DNA of 64,000 bases, from the NCBI GenBank assembly GCA_964581295.1, contig CAZONX010000003.1, positions 1-64,000 on the forward strand, given 5' to 3'. A program made the translations under genes and the position numbers. Origin of the DNA: JAHEEL01 sp964581295. Lineage in GTDB: Bacteria > Actinomycetota > Acidimicrobiia > Spongiisociales > UBA5794. This document shows, piece by piece, positions 43,609 to 51,887 of the stretch (position 1 is the first letter of the stretch; every line of letters starts with the position of its first letter). The notes beneath the pieces are model-generated. The model was not told where the DNA came from and ran no database searches. It worked only from the letters and a program-made list of their open reading frames with translations.

Positions 43609-44556
43609 ATGGCATGGACCGCAACCGACATCCCCGACCTGACGGGGAAGATCGCCGTTGTCACCGGAGCAAACGGGGGCCTCGGCCTCGAGACCGCCAA
43701 GGCACTGGCCGGCGCCGGCGGCCACGTTGTCATGGCCGTCCGCAACCAGGAGAAGGCACAGGCGGCCTTCGACGAGATCAAGGCCAGCTACCCCGATGCA
43801 TCCCTCGAGATCGTTGAACTCGACCTCGGATCTCAGGAATCAACGAAGGCTGCGGCCGAGACGATCGCTAAACGGCACCCCACCGTCGACCTTCTCATCA
43901 ACAACGCCGGCCTGATGGCCATGCCCGAGCGCCGCACGGAAGACGGCTTCGAAATGCAGTTCGGCGTCAACCATCTCGGTCACTGGACGTTCACCGCTGG
44001 GCTGCTCCCCTCCCTGCTCGCGGCTGATTCCGCCCGGGTCGTGACGGTCACGAGCACCGCGCATCACATGGGCCGTGCGGTGGATCCCGACAACGTCAAT
44101 ATGGACGACAAGTACTCGGCATGGGGCGCCTACGGCCGCGCCAAACTCGCCAACTACGACTTCGGTATCGGTCTCCAGCGCGAGTTTGCCACGCGGGGGT
44201 TGAAAGCACAGAGCCTCATCGCCCACCCGGGTCTCTCGCATACGAACCTGCAGGTCCACACGGTCGAGCAAGGCGGCGGTGGTGCTACGGGGTCGTTCTG
44301 GGCGTGGATGGCTGAGCACACCGGCATGTCGGCGGCAGACGGGGCCCTCCCCCAGCTGATGGCCGCCACGGATCCCGACGCAGACGGTGGGGAGTTCTAC
44401 GGACCACGCTGGGTCAACAACGGCGCCCCGGTCCGCAAACCGGTCCTCCGCCGAGGCACCGACTCGCGCATCGAAACGCTCTGGGCGGTCTCGGAGCGCG
44501 AGACCGGCGTGACACTCGACTTCGGAGACGCCGGGGAGGCCGGGGAGGCCACATGA
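43609..44556 (+). CDS. Short-chain dehydrogenase/reductase
   Basis: A 315-residue SDR. The cofactor motif is TGANGGLG at residues 19-26, NNAG lies near residue 99, and the catalytic Y-x-x-x-K is in AYGRAKLAN near residue 178. The sequence is closest in style to the retinol/protochlorophyllide-like SDRs that often go with TetR regulators. An AAGGAG ribosome site precedes the ATG. Its stop overlaps the TetR start as ATGA (44553-44556). It may act on a hydrophobic alcohol or aldehyde; the substrate is unknown. Confidence 0.92.
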   Translation: MAWTATDIPDLTGKIAVVTGANGGLGLETAKALAGAGGHVVMAVRNQEKAQAAFDEIKASYPDASLEIVELDLGSQESTKAAAETIAKRHPTVDLLINNAGLMAMPERRTEDGFEMQFGVNHLGHWTFTAGLLPSLLAADSARVVTVTSTAHHMGRAVDPDNVNMDDKYSAWGAYGRAKLANYDFGIGLQREFATRGLKAQSLIAHPGLSHTNLQVHTVEQGGGGATGSFWAWMAEHTGMSAADGALPQLMAATDPDADGGEFYGPRWVNNGAPVRKPVLRRGTDSRIETLWAVSERETGVTLDFGDAGEAGEAT

Positions 44557-45110
44557 CACCCGCCATGGATCGTCCTGCGGCCATTCGGCGGGCGCTCCGC
44601 GACCTCGTGGCGGAGCGGGGCTTCCACGGGGCCTCCATGGGGGCCGTTGCAAAGGAAGCAGGAGTCGCGACCGGCACTGCCTACGTCCACTACGAGTCGA
44701 AGGACGAGCTCGTCTTCGCGACGTACCTCGAGATCAAGGCCTCGTTGGGTGAGGTTGTCCTCGAGGGATTCGACAGCGAGGCGGTCCCGGAAGAGAAGTG
44801 GAGCCACCTGCTCAACGCGGCATACCGCTTCTTCGAGGAAGAGCCAGAGCGCGCACGGTTCCTCACGCAACTCGAGGAGTCGCCGTACTACGAGGAGGCC
44901 CACGCTCGCCATCTGGCGTCGGGCGACCCGCTGTCAGCCGCCGTTCAGAGCGAGGAGTTCATGGAACTCATCGTTGATCTGCCCGGCGAGGTCATCTACG
45001 CCCTCTCCCTGGGAGTGGCCGTGCGCCTCGTAGCCGCAGGCACACGGCTGAAGGACGAAGAACTCGACACCCTCGTCACCGCCACCTGGCGGGCCGTAAC
45101 CCGTCCATAG
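44553..45110 (+). CDS. TetR/AcrR-family transcriptional regulator
   Basis: A 185-residue repressor. The N-terminal helix-turn-helix region is RRALRDLVAERGFHGASMGAVAKEAGVATGTAYVHYESK-like (positions about 9-45), with the recognition helix GVATGTAYVHY. A helical ligand-binding domain follows. It is translationally coupled to the SDR gene and probably represses its own operon through the palindrome at 43576-43591. Confidence 0.92.
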   Translation: MTPAMDRPAAIRRALRDLVAERGFHGASMGAVAKEAGVATGTAYVHYESKDELVFATYLEIKASLGEVVLEGFDSEAVPEEKWSHLLNAAYRFFEEEPERARFLTQLEESPYYEEAHARHLASGDPLSAAVQSEEFMELIVDLPGEVIYALSLGVAVRLVAAGTRLKDEELDTLVTATWRAVTRP

Positions 45111-45407
45111 GACGACAACAACTGTTCGGGGGGGTATTGCCGCCCGTATCTGAACGCAGGGACGACTAGCTGGAGGTAGCTGATTCCTCTACGACCTCCA
45201 CCTCGGACGCGATGGCTTCGGGGGTGATCGCGAGACCTTCAACTTCTTCGATCCGACCCAGTGGCTGAACTTCGACAATGACGTGTGGCGGTGTTCGCTT
45301 CCGAAGAACTCGAAGTAGGCAGAAGGAACAACCGGTGCCGACAAGTGGCACCGCGTTGGCCGTGGCAGGTTTGTGCTCATCGGTCAGGAAACGACCGAGC
45401 CGGCCGG

Positions 45408-46103
45408 CTACCCGCTGCCTGGTGTTGCCTCGGCTGGTTGGAGTTCGCCATCGAGAATCTCGACGGTTCGGTCGGTGTATTCGACCATCCTCAAGTCATG
45501 GGTGACCATGATCCCGGCCTTGCCGCGGCTCTTGATCTCGGATGCGAGGAGCTTCACCACCTGGGTACCGAGCTCCGTATCCAGCGAAGCCGTCGGTTCG
45601 TCCACGAGAATGAGGTCGGGATCGGTCACCAGCGCCCGCCCAATCGCCACTCGCTGGCGTTCGCCACCGGAGAGTTGTTCCGGGAGGTTGTCGCTGCGGT
45701 CGCTCAGTCCAAGTTCGTCGAGTAGCTGGTCGGCTCGTTGCCCGATCTCGTCTCGACCGGCATCAGATATCGACGCCATCACGGTCATGTTCTCTCGGGC
45801 GGTCAGGAACGGGACCAGATTGAAGCCCTGGAACACGAATCCGACCCGATTGGCCCGAAACCGCGTCTGGTCCTTCTTTGAGAGGTCGGTCAGCAGGGTG
45901 TTCCCGATGGTCACCGTTCCCGAGGTCGGGGCAAGCAGACCGCCGATGACCGAAAGCAGCGTGGTCTTGCCCGAGCCGGATGGTCCCAGGAGCGCCAGGA
46001 ATTCGTTGTCGTAGAGCTCGAGGCTGGCATCGCACAGGGCCCTCACCCGCGTGCGGCCCTCTCCGTACACCTTGGTGACATCGTTGACGGTCATGGCGTT
46101 CAT
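45408..46103 (-). CDS. ABC transporter ATPase, LolD/MacB type
   Basis: A 231-residue ATP-binding protein. It has Walker A GPSGSGKTT near residue 40, the Q-loop VGFVFQGFNLVP, signature LSGGERQR, Walker B LILVDEPTASLD and switch histidine VTHDLRM. The long sequence between Q-loop and signature and the FNLVP motif are typical of the MacB/LolD/FtsE family, which drives mechanotransmission rather than substrate passage. The start overlaps the stop of the permease gene by ATGA (46100-46103). Confidence 0.93.
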   Translation of the reverse strand: MNAMTVNDVTKVYGEGRTRVRALCDASLELYDNEFLALLGPSGSGKTTLLSVIGGLLAPTSGTVTIGNTLLTDLSKKDQTRFRANRVGFVFQGFNLVPFLTARENMTVMASISDAGRDEIGQRADQLLDELGLSDRSDNLPEQLSGGERQRVAIGRALVTDPDLILVDEPTASLDTELGTQVVKLLASEIKSRGKAGIMVTHDLRMVEYTDRTVEILDGELQPAEATPGSG

Positions 46104-47224
46104 GCCTCACCTCCGAGAGCGGCTGCGGGATCAATTCGAATAATGCGCCGGAACGAGAAGAGCGCCCCGACGGCGCCCATCAGAATGGTTGCAGCAAAGA
46201 GCGATAGTGCAGTTCCTGTGAGGAACTCGACGGGAACGGAGGCGGGAAGGGCAAGAGCGAGAAGACGCGACAGCGCCCAGCCGACAACGTACCCGGCCAC
46301 GGTGGCAATGATCGCCTGGACGAGAACTCCTTGGAGGAGGAAGCGGTTTGATGAGCCAATCGCCTTGAGAATCGCGAACTGGCCTCGCTTCTCGAGGGTG
46401 ATCAGTGCGAAGAAGAGGGCGATCACGATGCCTACAACAACGAAGCTGACGACGATGATCGCGGTGAACGTCGACCGCTGCTGGTCGACCCCCGGCAGCG
46501 ACAGGACGGCCTCATCCTTCGAGACAGTTTCGGTCGTCCCGAGTGCCTCGTCGATGGCGGTGCCGACGGACGCGACGGTCATGTCTGGTTCCAGGAGAAT
46601 CGGAAAGGCCTGAGCAACCGGGCCCCGTCCGATCGTTTCGGGACGTACTTCGAGTCGGAGGGACTGCCACGTCTCCAGGGGAACCCAGACGGTTGCAGCC
46701 AAGAGATACCGTGCGTTTTCGACGAAACCGACGATCTCGACTGGCTGCGACGAATCCGTGAGTGTGACCGAGTCACCCAGCGAAATGCCTTGATCCCGAA
46801 GGGAGACGTCGGCAACCGCGACGAACGGTTCGTCGGGAGCCGGGCGCCGGCCTTCGACCAGCTGGGTCGGCTCGCCAGCGTGACCAGGAATGTGGCCCAT
46901 CACGGCAATGTCAAACGCATCGCCGTCGGCGGCCGCGGTCGCCAGGAGGACACCAAGCGCCCCGACGTCGGCAACCCCATCGACCGCTGCTACCTCGGCA
47001 AGGTCGGACAGCGGCAGTTCGCTCCGCACGAGAGAGCGGCGACCGTCGATCGAGTACACGAGTGCATCAGAGTCTCCCGTCTGCAGGGCGCCTGCCGTGC
47101 CGACGAAGAGGCCGTCGGCAAGTGCAGCGAGGACGAGAACGAGGAACACGATGAAACCGACCGCACCAATGACCGATCCCCAGCGACTCCGTCTACGGCG
47201 GATCTCGGCGAGAGCGAGTTCCAT
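46100..47224 (-). CDS. ABC transporter permease, FtsX/MacB type (second permease)
   Basis: A 374-residue protein. An N-terminal transmembrane helix (VIGAVGFIVFLVLVLAALAD) is followed by a large extracytoplasmic domain (residues about 45-255) and three C-terminal helices, the FtsX-family four-helix topology. SNRFLLQGVLVQAIIATVAG is the conserved FtsX region. With the ATPase and the other permease it forms a heterodimeric MacB-like exporter or lipoprotein-handling machine. Confidence 0.9.
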   Translation of the reverse strand: MELALAEIRRRRSRWGSVIGAVGFIVFLVLVLAALADGLFVGTAGALQTGDSDALVYSIDGRRSLVRSELPLSDLAEVAAVDGVADVGALGVLLATAAADGDAFDIAVMGHIPGHAGEPTQLVEGRRPAPDEPFVAVADVSLRDQGISLGDSVTLTDSSQPVEIVGFVENARYLLAATVWVPLETWQSLRLEVRPETIGRGPVAQAFPILLEPDMTVASVGTAIDEALGTTETVSKDEAVLSLPGVDQQRSTFTAIIVVSFVVVGIVIALFFALITLEKRGQFAILKAIGSSNRFLLQGVLVQAIIATVAGYVVGWALSRLLALALPASVPVEFLTGTALSLFAATILMGAVGALFSFRRIIRIDPAAALGGEA

Positions 47225-48333
47225 CAGTGGGTCCCCTGTGCTGCCGCAGCCGGTTCAGCCCGAGCAATCCGGCGGATCGAAAGCAGCCCGGCCAGAATCG
47301 AGAAGACGAGAACGGCGAGAGTCACAGTGAACACGAGTCTCGTATCGACCGACAAAGGAAACGCGGGATTCGAGCCCAGCGTGGCGATCCATAGCGCCGC
47401 CGTTGCAAGCAGCGAACCGAGCAACACGAGGATCACGATCTGAAGGATCAATGACCACGCCAGGTAGCCGATCCCGGCGCCGATCGCACGCAGCGTCGTG
47501 AAGCTGCGCATCTTCTGGACCGTCAGGATCAGGAAGAAGAACCCGACAACGAGGACCACAATTCCGAAGGTGATACCGACGATCAGGGCGAAGCTTTGAC
47601 TGATCGACTCCACTCCGGGGGTTCCCGCTGCGGCAACCTCGCGATCGAGGCCTTCGACACCGTCAACGGATGCGGTGATGCGGTCGCCCACTGCTCCGGA
47701 ATCTTCACCAGGGTCCGTGTCTGCGCCCACCAGCGACAACGGAACGTACGGCGTTCCTGGGAACTCAGCTTCGTAAACGGCCGCCCACTCCTCAAAGCTG
47801 AGGTACGCCGTCGCGATCACGGCGTATCTCACGTCTTCGGCATAGCCGACGATCTCGAGTTCGGTGCCGCTCGGCACCAGCGTGATCGTTTCGCCGATTT
47901 CGAACCCTTCAGACACTCCGGACTCGTCTACCACCACCTCACCCCTGCCGGGAGAGCGGCCCTCTACGATTGGTTCGGGCCTTCCGGGCCCATTGAAATC
48001 GACCCCCCAGAGCGAGACATCAGTGAGGCTTCCACCCACCTCGGCAGTGAGGGTCAGCTCGCCTATCGGAGCCGCTGCAGACACGCCCGGCACGGCTGCC
48101 ACCTGGTCGACGACGGATTGGTCGAGCCGGCTCGCCTGCAGGTTTCTTCTCGCCGTGTCCTCGTACACCAGGACTTCGGCTGAGTTGTTCTCGATCGCTC
48201 CAACGAAGAACCCGAGCAACGTTGCCGAAAGCGTGTTGAGAAACAGCAGGAGAAACACGAGGAGCGCGATCGCTCCGGCCAGCAGGCCGAAGCGCAGTTT
48301 CGAACGCCAAAGATCTCGGAGAGCAACGAACAT
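47224..48333 (-). CDS. ABC transporter permease, FtsX/MacB type (first permease)
   Basis: A 369-residue protein with the same FtsX topology as its neighbour: helix 1 LAGAIALLVFLLLFLNTLSA, an extracytoplasmic domain, then three helices with KMRSFTTLRAIGAGIGYLAW. Start ATG at 48333 behind GGAG. Its stop shares one base with the next start. It is first in the three-gene operon and follows an unusual structured leader. Confidence 0.9.
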   Translation of the reverse strand: MFVALRDLWRSKLRFGLLAGAIALLVFLLLFLNTLSATLLGFFVGAIENNSAEVLVYEDTARRNLQASRLDQSVVDQVAAVPGVSAAAPIGELTLTAEVGGSLTDVSLWGVDFNGPGRPEPIVEGRSPGRGEVVVDESGVSEGFEIGETITLVPSGTELEIVGYAEDVRYAVIATAYLSFEEWAAVYEAEFPGTPYVPLSLVGADTDPGEDSGAVGDRITASVDGVEGLDREVAAAGTPGVESISQSFALIVGITFGIVVLVVGFFFLILTVQKMRSFTTLRAIGAGIGYLAWSLILQIVILVLLGSLLATAALWIATLGSNPAFPLSVDTRLVFTVTLAVLVFSILAGLLSIRRIARAEPAAAAQGTH

Positions 48334-48760
48334 AGGACTCCATGGTATGGAGCTATTCGGCCGAACCGATCAGGTGGCGCCCGGATCTCAACTGTTCAGG
48401 CACGCCAACGCAAGGACCCCTTGCACAGCAAGGGGTCTCGGCGTGCTCCTTCGGAGTCCGTTGCACGCCCGAAGTAACCCGACCCTGTCGCTTTGCGACA
48501 GACCCCATCCTCTTGATCCGTAGTCACACAACCCTCATGCCAAACCGTACCGCCCAGTGCTGTCACGTCATACCCAGTACGGGCTTCCGCTGGTCGCTGT
48601 ACCGCCCCGTACCACGCCGTTGGGTTGCAGATCGGGTTGCGGAACGTAGCGCGGCCCGAGACCAGATCTCGTCGGTTGGAGCCCCGTCAGAGGTGGCACC
48701 GCAAGACCTGTCGTGGCGTGCCAGGGAACACACCGAGCCACCGCTCCGAGCGTTCGCCCG
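48334..48760. other. Long leader region upstream of the ABC exporter operon
   Basis: No gene is seen in these 427 bases. On the minus strand the part from about 48506 to 48415 folds into several strong hairpins, described separately. Another weak repeat is present near 48547-48580. The region also serves as the end of the alkylsulfatase gene (stop at 48761), so one of the hairpins may simply terminate that transcript. Confidence 0.6.
48415..48506 (-). ncRNA. Candidate structured leader RNA with attenuator topology
   Basis: In minus-strand RNA a 7-bp outer helix GGGGUCU/AGACCCC (48500-48506 with 48432-48438) encloses two hairpins. One is GUCGC-AAA-GCGAC (48487-48499). The other has stem GGCGUGC/GCACGCC (48463-48469 with 48440-48446) capped by CUCC-GAA-GGAG. 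The 3' strand of the outer helix is also the 5' arm of a perfect 10-bp hairpin GACCCCUUGC/GCAAGGGGUC (48428-48437 with 48415-48424). The two folds exclude each other, as in riboswitches. I do not recognise a known class, and no strong T-run follows. Confidence 0.45.
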
Positions 48761-50704
48761 TCAGGGGGTGACGATGTTGAACCAGAAGTTCGATCCAAGA
48801 TCGTCGAGCGAACCCAGCAGCTCTCCGAGCTCTTCCCGGCTTCCGTCGACCTGAACAGTGCCATTCTCGATCTCTGTGTCCACATCGGATTGACCGGCAA
48901 GAATCTTGTTCAGAGTCGCACGGTCCAGGGTCACCGTGGCATCGGCCGTCGGTTCCGAGTAATCGGACCAATGGTTCAACACCGAGTTCTCGAGGAAGAG
49001 AGTGTGCTTCTCCTTGATATCCGGGAGATTGAAATTGATCGCCAGGGTCTTGCCCTCTGCCCGCTTCGCATTCAGCTGAACGCCCATGTAACCGAAAACG
49101 AGCTTCAGAGACATGTTCGCGATGATGTCGGGCGAGGTCGTGTTCGGGGTGGGTAGCTCCATCACGCCATTTCGTAGCTCACTGGCGCCGGCGAGATAGA
49201 AGTTCCGCCACGGCCCGCTCTCTGCCTGATACCCCATCTGCTCGAGTGCATCGGCCTGCAGACTCCTCGCCTCCTGATTGTCGGGCTGAGCGAAGACAAG
49301 ATGATTGATGAGCTCGGCAGCCCAGCGATACTCTCCCTGTGCGATCGCTTCGGTGCCGATCTCGAGCACTCGCGCTGCTCCACCCATCGCCGTCACGTAT
49401 TTCAGACCCACCTCTACTGGTGGTAGTGGATCCAAATGCGCCGGGTTTCCATCGAAGTAACCCAGATAGAAGTTGTACACGGCGCGGACGTTGTGACTCT
49501 GGGAGCCGTAGTAGCCGTGCGTCGACCATTGCTCAATGAGCGATTGCGGAATCTCGACGAGATCCGGCAACTCGTTCATCGTGTAACCCATATTGGCAAA
49601 GTGCAGCGTCTGGTCGTGTAGGTACTTGTAGATATCGCGCTGTGCCTTGATGTGGTCGACGACTTCCTCGTTCCCCCAGGTTGGCCAGTGATGCTGGGCG
49701 ATCTCGACCTCGACTTCGCCGCCGTACGTCTTCAAGACCTCATTCAGATAGCCCGGCCACTTCTGCGCGTCCCGCGTTTTCGCGCCGCGGAGCGTGTAGA
49801 GATTGTGCATGTTGTGCGTCGAGTCTTCGGCCATATTGAGCATCTTGAACTTCGGCATGTACCACATCATCTCCGAGGGAGCCTCGGAGCCTGGCGCCAT
49901 GACAAATACGTGCTCGATCCCGTCAATCGTGTGTCTCTCGCCGGTCTTCTCGATGAGATGCGTGGGTGCGATCACCGTTGTCTCTCCCGACGAAGTCGTG
50001 ATTCCGAGACCGGCGGTCATCTGCCCCGTCGGGCCCTTCGGAAGCAGATTGCCGTACATGTAGCTTGCGCGGCGCCCCATTGCGGTCCCCGCGTATACGT
50101 TCTCCTCGATCGCGTCGTCAAGGAAGCCTGAGGGCGCGAAGATCGGCACCTCGCCCGCGTCCACCGCTTCCTCATCGACGATGCCCCGGACTCCCCCGAA
50201 ATGATCGATGTGCGAATGGGTGTAGATCACGGCCGTGACGGGTTTCTTGCCGCGCTCGGCGCGGTAGAGCGCGAGTGCGTATCTCGCTGTCTCCTTGGAG
50301 ATCAGAGGGTCAACGATGATGATGCCCTTGTCGCCTTCGACGATCGTCATGTTCGAGAGGTCCGCACCTCGAACTTGATAGACCCCTTCGACGACCTCGA
50401 ACAAGCCGCTGTGCATCAGGAGCTGGGCCTGGCGCCACAGACTCGGATTCGCCGTCTTGGGCGCGGCCGCTTCATCCTTGATGAACGCGCGGAACGCATC
50501 GAGATCCCAGACGACATTTCCGTCGGAGTCCTTGACCACGCCCTTGTTCGGGAGCTTGGCGATCAGGCCACGTTTGGCGTTCTCAAAGTCCCGGCTGTCG
50601 TTGAAAGGCAGAATCGAACGCAGTGCGTTGTTTGCTCTTCTTGTGACGGCTGAGGCGGGCTTCGACTCCGCGCTGGCGATCGCTGCGGGCTTTGCGTCGG
50701 TCAT
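48761..50704 (-). CDS. SdsA1/BDS1-like alkylsulfatase (metallo-beta-lactamase fold)
   Basis: A 647-residue protein. The metallo-beta-lactamase domain carries the binuclear zinc motif THSHIDHFGG at residues 162-171 and further ligands in MAEDSTHNMHNL and near QHHWPTWG. The dimerisation domain (YFDGNPAHLDPLPP) and a C-terminal SCP2-like domain from about residue 530 complete the SdsA1 architecture. These enzymes cleave primary alkyl sulfates such as SDS to alcohol and sulfate. No signal peptide is seen; the N-terminal 25 residues are Ala/Lys-rich. A GAGGAG ribosome site precedes the ATG. Confidence 0.9.
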   Translation of the reverse strand: MTDAKPAAIASAESKPASAVTRRANNALRSILPFNDSRDFENAKRGLIAKLPNKGVVKDSDGNVVWDLDAFRAFIKDEAAAPKTANPSLWRQAQLLMHSGLFEVVEGVYQVRGADLSNMTIVEGDKGIIIVDPLISKETARYALALYRAERGKKPVTAVIYTHSHIDHFGGVRGIVDEEAVDAGEVPIFAPSGFLDDAIEENVYAGTAMGRRASYMYGNLLPKGPTGQMTAGLGITTSSGETTVIAPTHLIEKTGERHTIDGIEHVFVMAPGSEAPSEMMWYMPKFKMLNMAEDSTHNMHNLYTLRGAKTRDAQKWPGYLNEVLKTYGGEVEVEIAQHHWPTWGNEEVVDHIKAQRDIYKYLHDQTLHFANMGYTMNELPDLVEIPQSLIEQWSTHGYYGSQSHNVRAVYNFYLGYFDGNPAHLDPLPPVEVGLKYVTAMGGAARVLEIGTEAIAQGEYRWAAELINHLVFAQPDNQEARSLQADALEQMGYQAESGPWRNFYLAGASELRNGVMELPTPNTTSPDIIANMSLKLVFGYMGVQLNAKRAEGKTLAINFNLPDIKEKHTLFLENSVLNHWSDYSEPTADATVTLDRATLNKILAGQSDVDTEIENGTVQVDGSREELGELLGSLDDLGSNFWFNIVTP

Positions 50705-50736
50705 GGTGTCTCCTCTATCTGAAACCGGTCACTCTG

Positions 50737-50757
50737 GAGTTCGCTACGGACGAACTC
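50737..50757. promoter_or_regulatory. Inverted repeat upstream of the alkylsulfatase gene
   Basis: GAGTTCG and CGAACTC are perfect 7-base inverted arms around a 7-base spacer, 33-53 bases upstream of the alkylsulfatase start. The position suits an operator in the promoter or leader. No regulator gene adjoins it. Apart from this repeat, the 275-base space to the rsrA-like gene shows nothing. Confidence 0.45.
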
Positions 50758-50979
50758 TACGGATCGCTGGTTGGAAGCAATGCCAACCCAGAAACTCTCT
50801 CCGCAGACGCACCTCGGCGGATCACTCCACGGATCGACTATCGGAACGCCTCAACGGTGGTGTGGTTCGAATCTCCATTGGCGCATCAGACTCTCACGGT
50901 CCAAGTGCCCCGTAAACCAACGCAACCCTCGAATGCCGAACGAGCCACGCCGCGATCATGACGCAGCTCCGGCAATCGA

Positions 50980-51222
50980 CTACTCGTCCTGCTTGCTCTC
51001 TTCTTGGATGAGGGCTCGCAGCGTGTCGAAGAGTTCGGGAGGCGGTTGGGTGCGGCCTCGTTCGCGAATCACGCCCTTGAGTTTCGTCTCGAATTCAAAG
51101 GCGCTCATGCACGACGAGCAGCGTCTGAGGTGGAGCTTGATCCGGGAGGAATGGACGACCGAGATCTCATCATCCAGGTACTGGTAGATATATTCGATGG
51201 CGTGGTCACAACCGCTACTCAT
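50980..51222 (-). CDS. Zinc-binding anti-sigma factor, RsrA-like
   Basis: An 80-residue protein with the ZAS motif: an early cysteine-histidine region (GCDHAIEYIYQYLD) and HLRRCSSC (HxxxCxxC) near residues 31-38. It is adjacent to and overlaps the sigma factor gene by 8 bases. RsrA proteins bind SigR until thiol oxidation forms a disulfide and releases zinc, freeing the sigma factor. Size and motif agree with that family. Confidence 0.88.
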   Translation of the reverse strand: MSSGCDHAIEYIYQYLDDEISVVHSSRIKLHLRRCSSCMSAFEFETKLKGVIRERGRTQPPPELFDTLRALIQEESKQDE

Positions 51223-51781
51223 GCGCCTGTCCTGTGATTCCGTGCTGCTCTGCCAGGTCCCACAACTTCTTCTGAAGCGCTTTTCTTCCCCGATGCAACC
51301 GAGACATCACGGTGCCGATCGGGATATCGAGGATCTCGGCAATCTCCTTGTATGAGAATCCTTCGACGTCGGCGTACAGCACCGGCATCCGAAACACTTC
51401 GGGAAGCGCCTCCAGCGCATCAGTGATATCCGTATCAACGAACGCATCGAGCATGTCCGCTTCGGCGCTCGGAGCCGCACCCGACACCTCACCGAGACGC
51501 TTGTATAGGTACAGATCCTGGAGCTCACCCAACTCCACCTCGGACGGACGACGCTGCGCCTTGCGATACGTATTGATGTACGTGTTCGTCAAGATCCGAT
51601 ACAGCCACGCCTTGAGATTCGTGCCTTCTGTGTAGGAGTGATAGGCCCGATACGCCTTGAGGAACGTCTCCTGCACGACGTCTTGTGCATCAGCCGGGTT
51701 TCGTGTCATGCGCAACGCCGCCGAATACAACTGGGGCGCGTACTGCATCGCATCCCGCTCAAAGTCCGCCTGATCCGCCAC
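51215..51781 (-). CDS. ECF RNA polymerase sigma factor, SigR/SigH-like
   Basis: A 188-residue ECF sigma factor starting at GTG 51781, with AGGAGG upstream. Region 2 is AALRMTRNPADAQDVVQETF and LKAWLYRILTNTYINTYRK. Region 4 is FRMPVLYADVEGFSYKEIAE and PIGTVMSRLHRGRKALQ. This sequence style is that of the oxidative-stress sigma SigR of actinobacteria, which controls thioredoxin, mycothiol and protease genes. It is coupled to the anti-sigma gene. No GGAAT-type SigR promoter was found upstream. Confidence 0.92.
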   Translation of the reverse strand: MADQADFERDAMQYAPQLYSAALRMTRNPADAQDVVQETFLKAYRAYHSYTEGTNLKAWLYRILTNTYINTYRKAQRRPSEVELGELQDLYLYKRLGEVSGAAPSAEADMLDAFVDTDITDALEALPEVFRMPVLYADVEGFSYKEIAEILDIPIGTVMSRLHRGRKALQKKLWDLAEQHGITGQAHE

Positions 51782-51887
51782 GGCGCTCCCTCCTAGGAGG
51801 CATGTACTTTAGAGCGCAACCACATGCATCAGGCTCTGCGATCGCCCTGCCGCCCGGTCGGCACAAGCCGGTGTCTACGCTCAGGCC

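Noticed and set aside
45111..45407. Small minus-strand open frame of 61 codons (45166-45351) between tetR and the ABC ATPase gene
   Set aside because: Starts at GTG with no ribosome site and matches nothing known; the acidic tail is suggestive but not enough to call a gene.
51789..51800. Perfect 12-bp palindrome CCTCCTAGGAGG upstream of the sigma factor gene
   Set aside because: One half is simply the ribosome binding site; the palindrome may be coincidental and no regulatory role can be supported.
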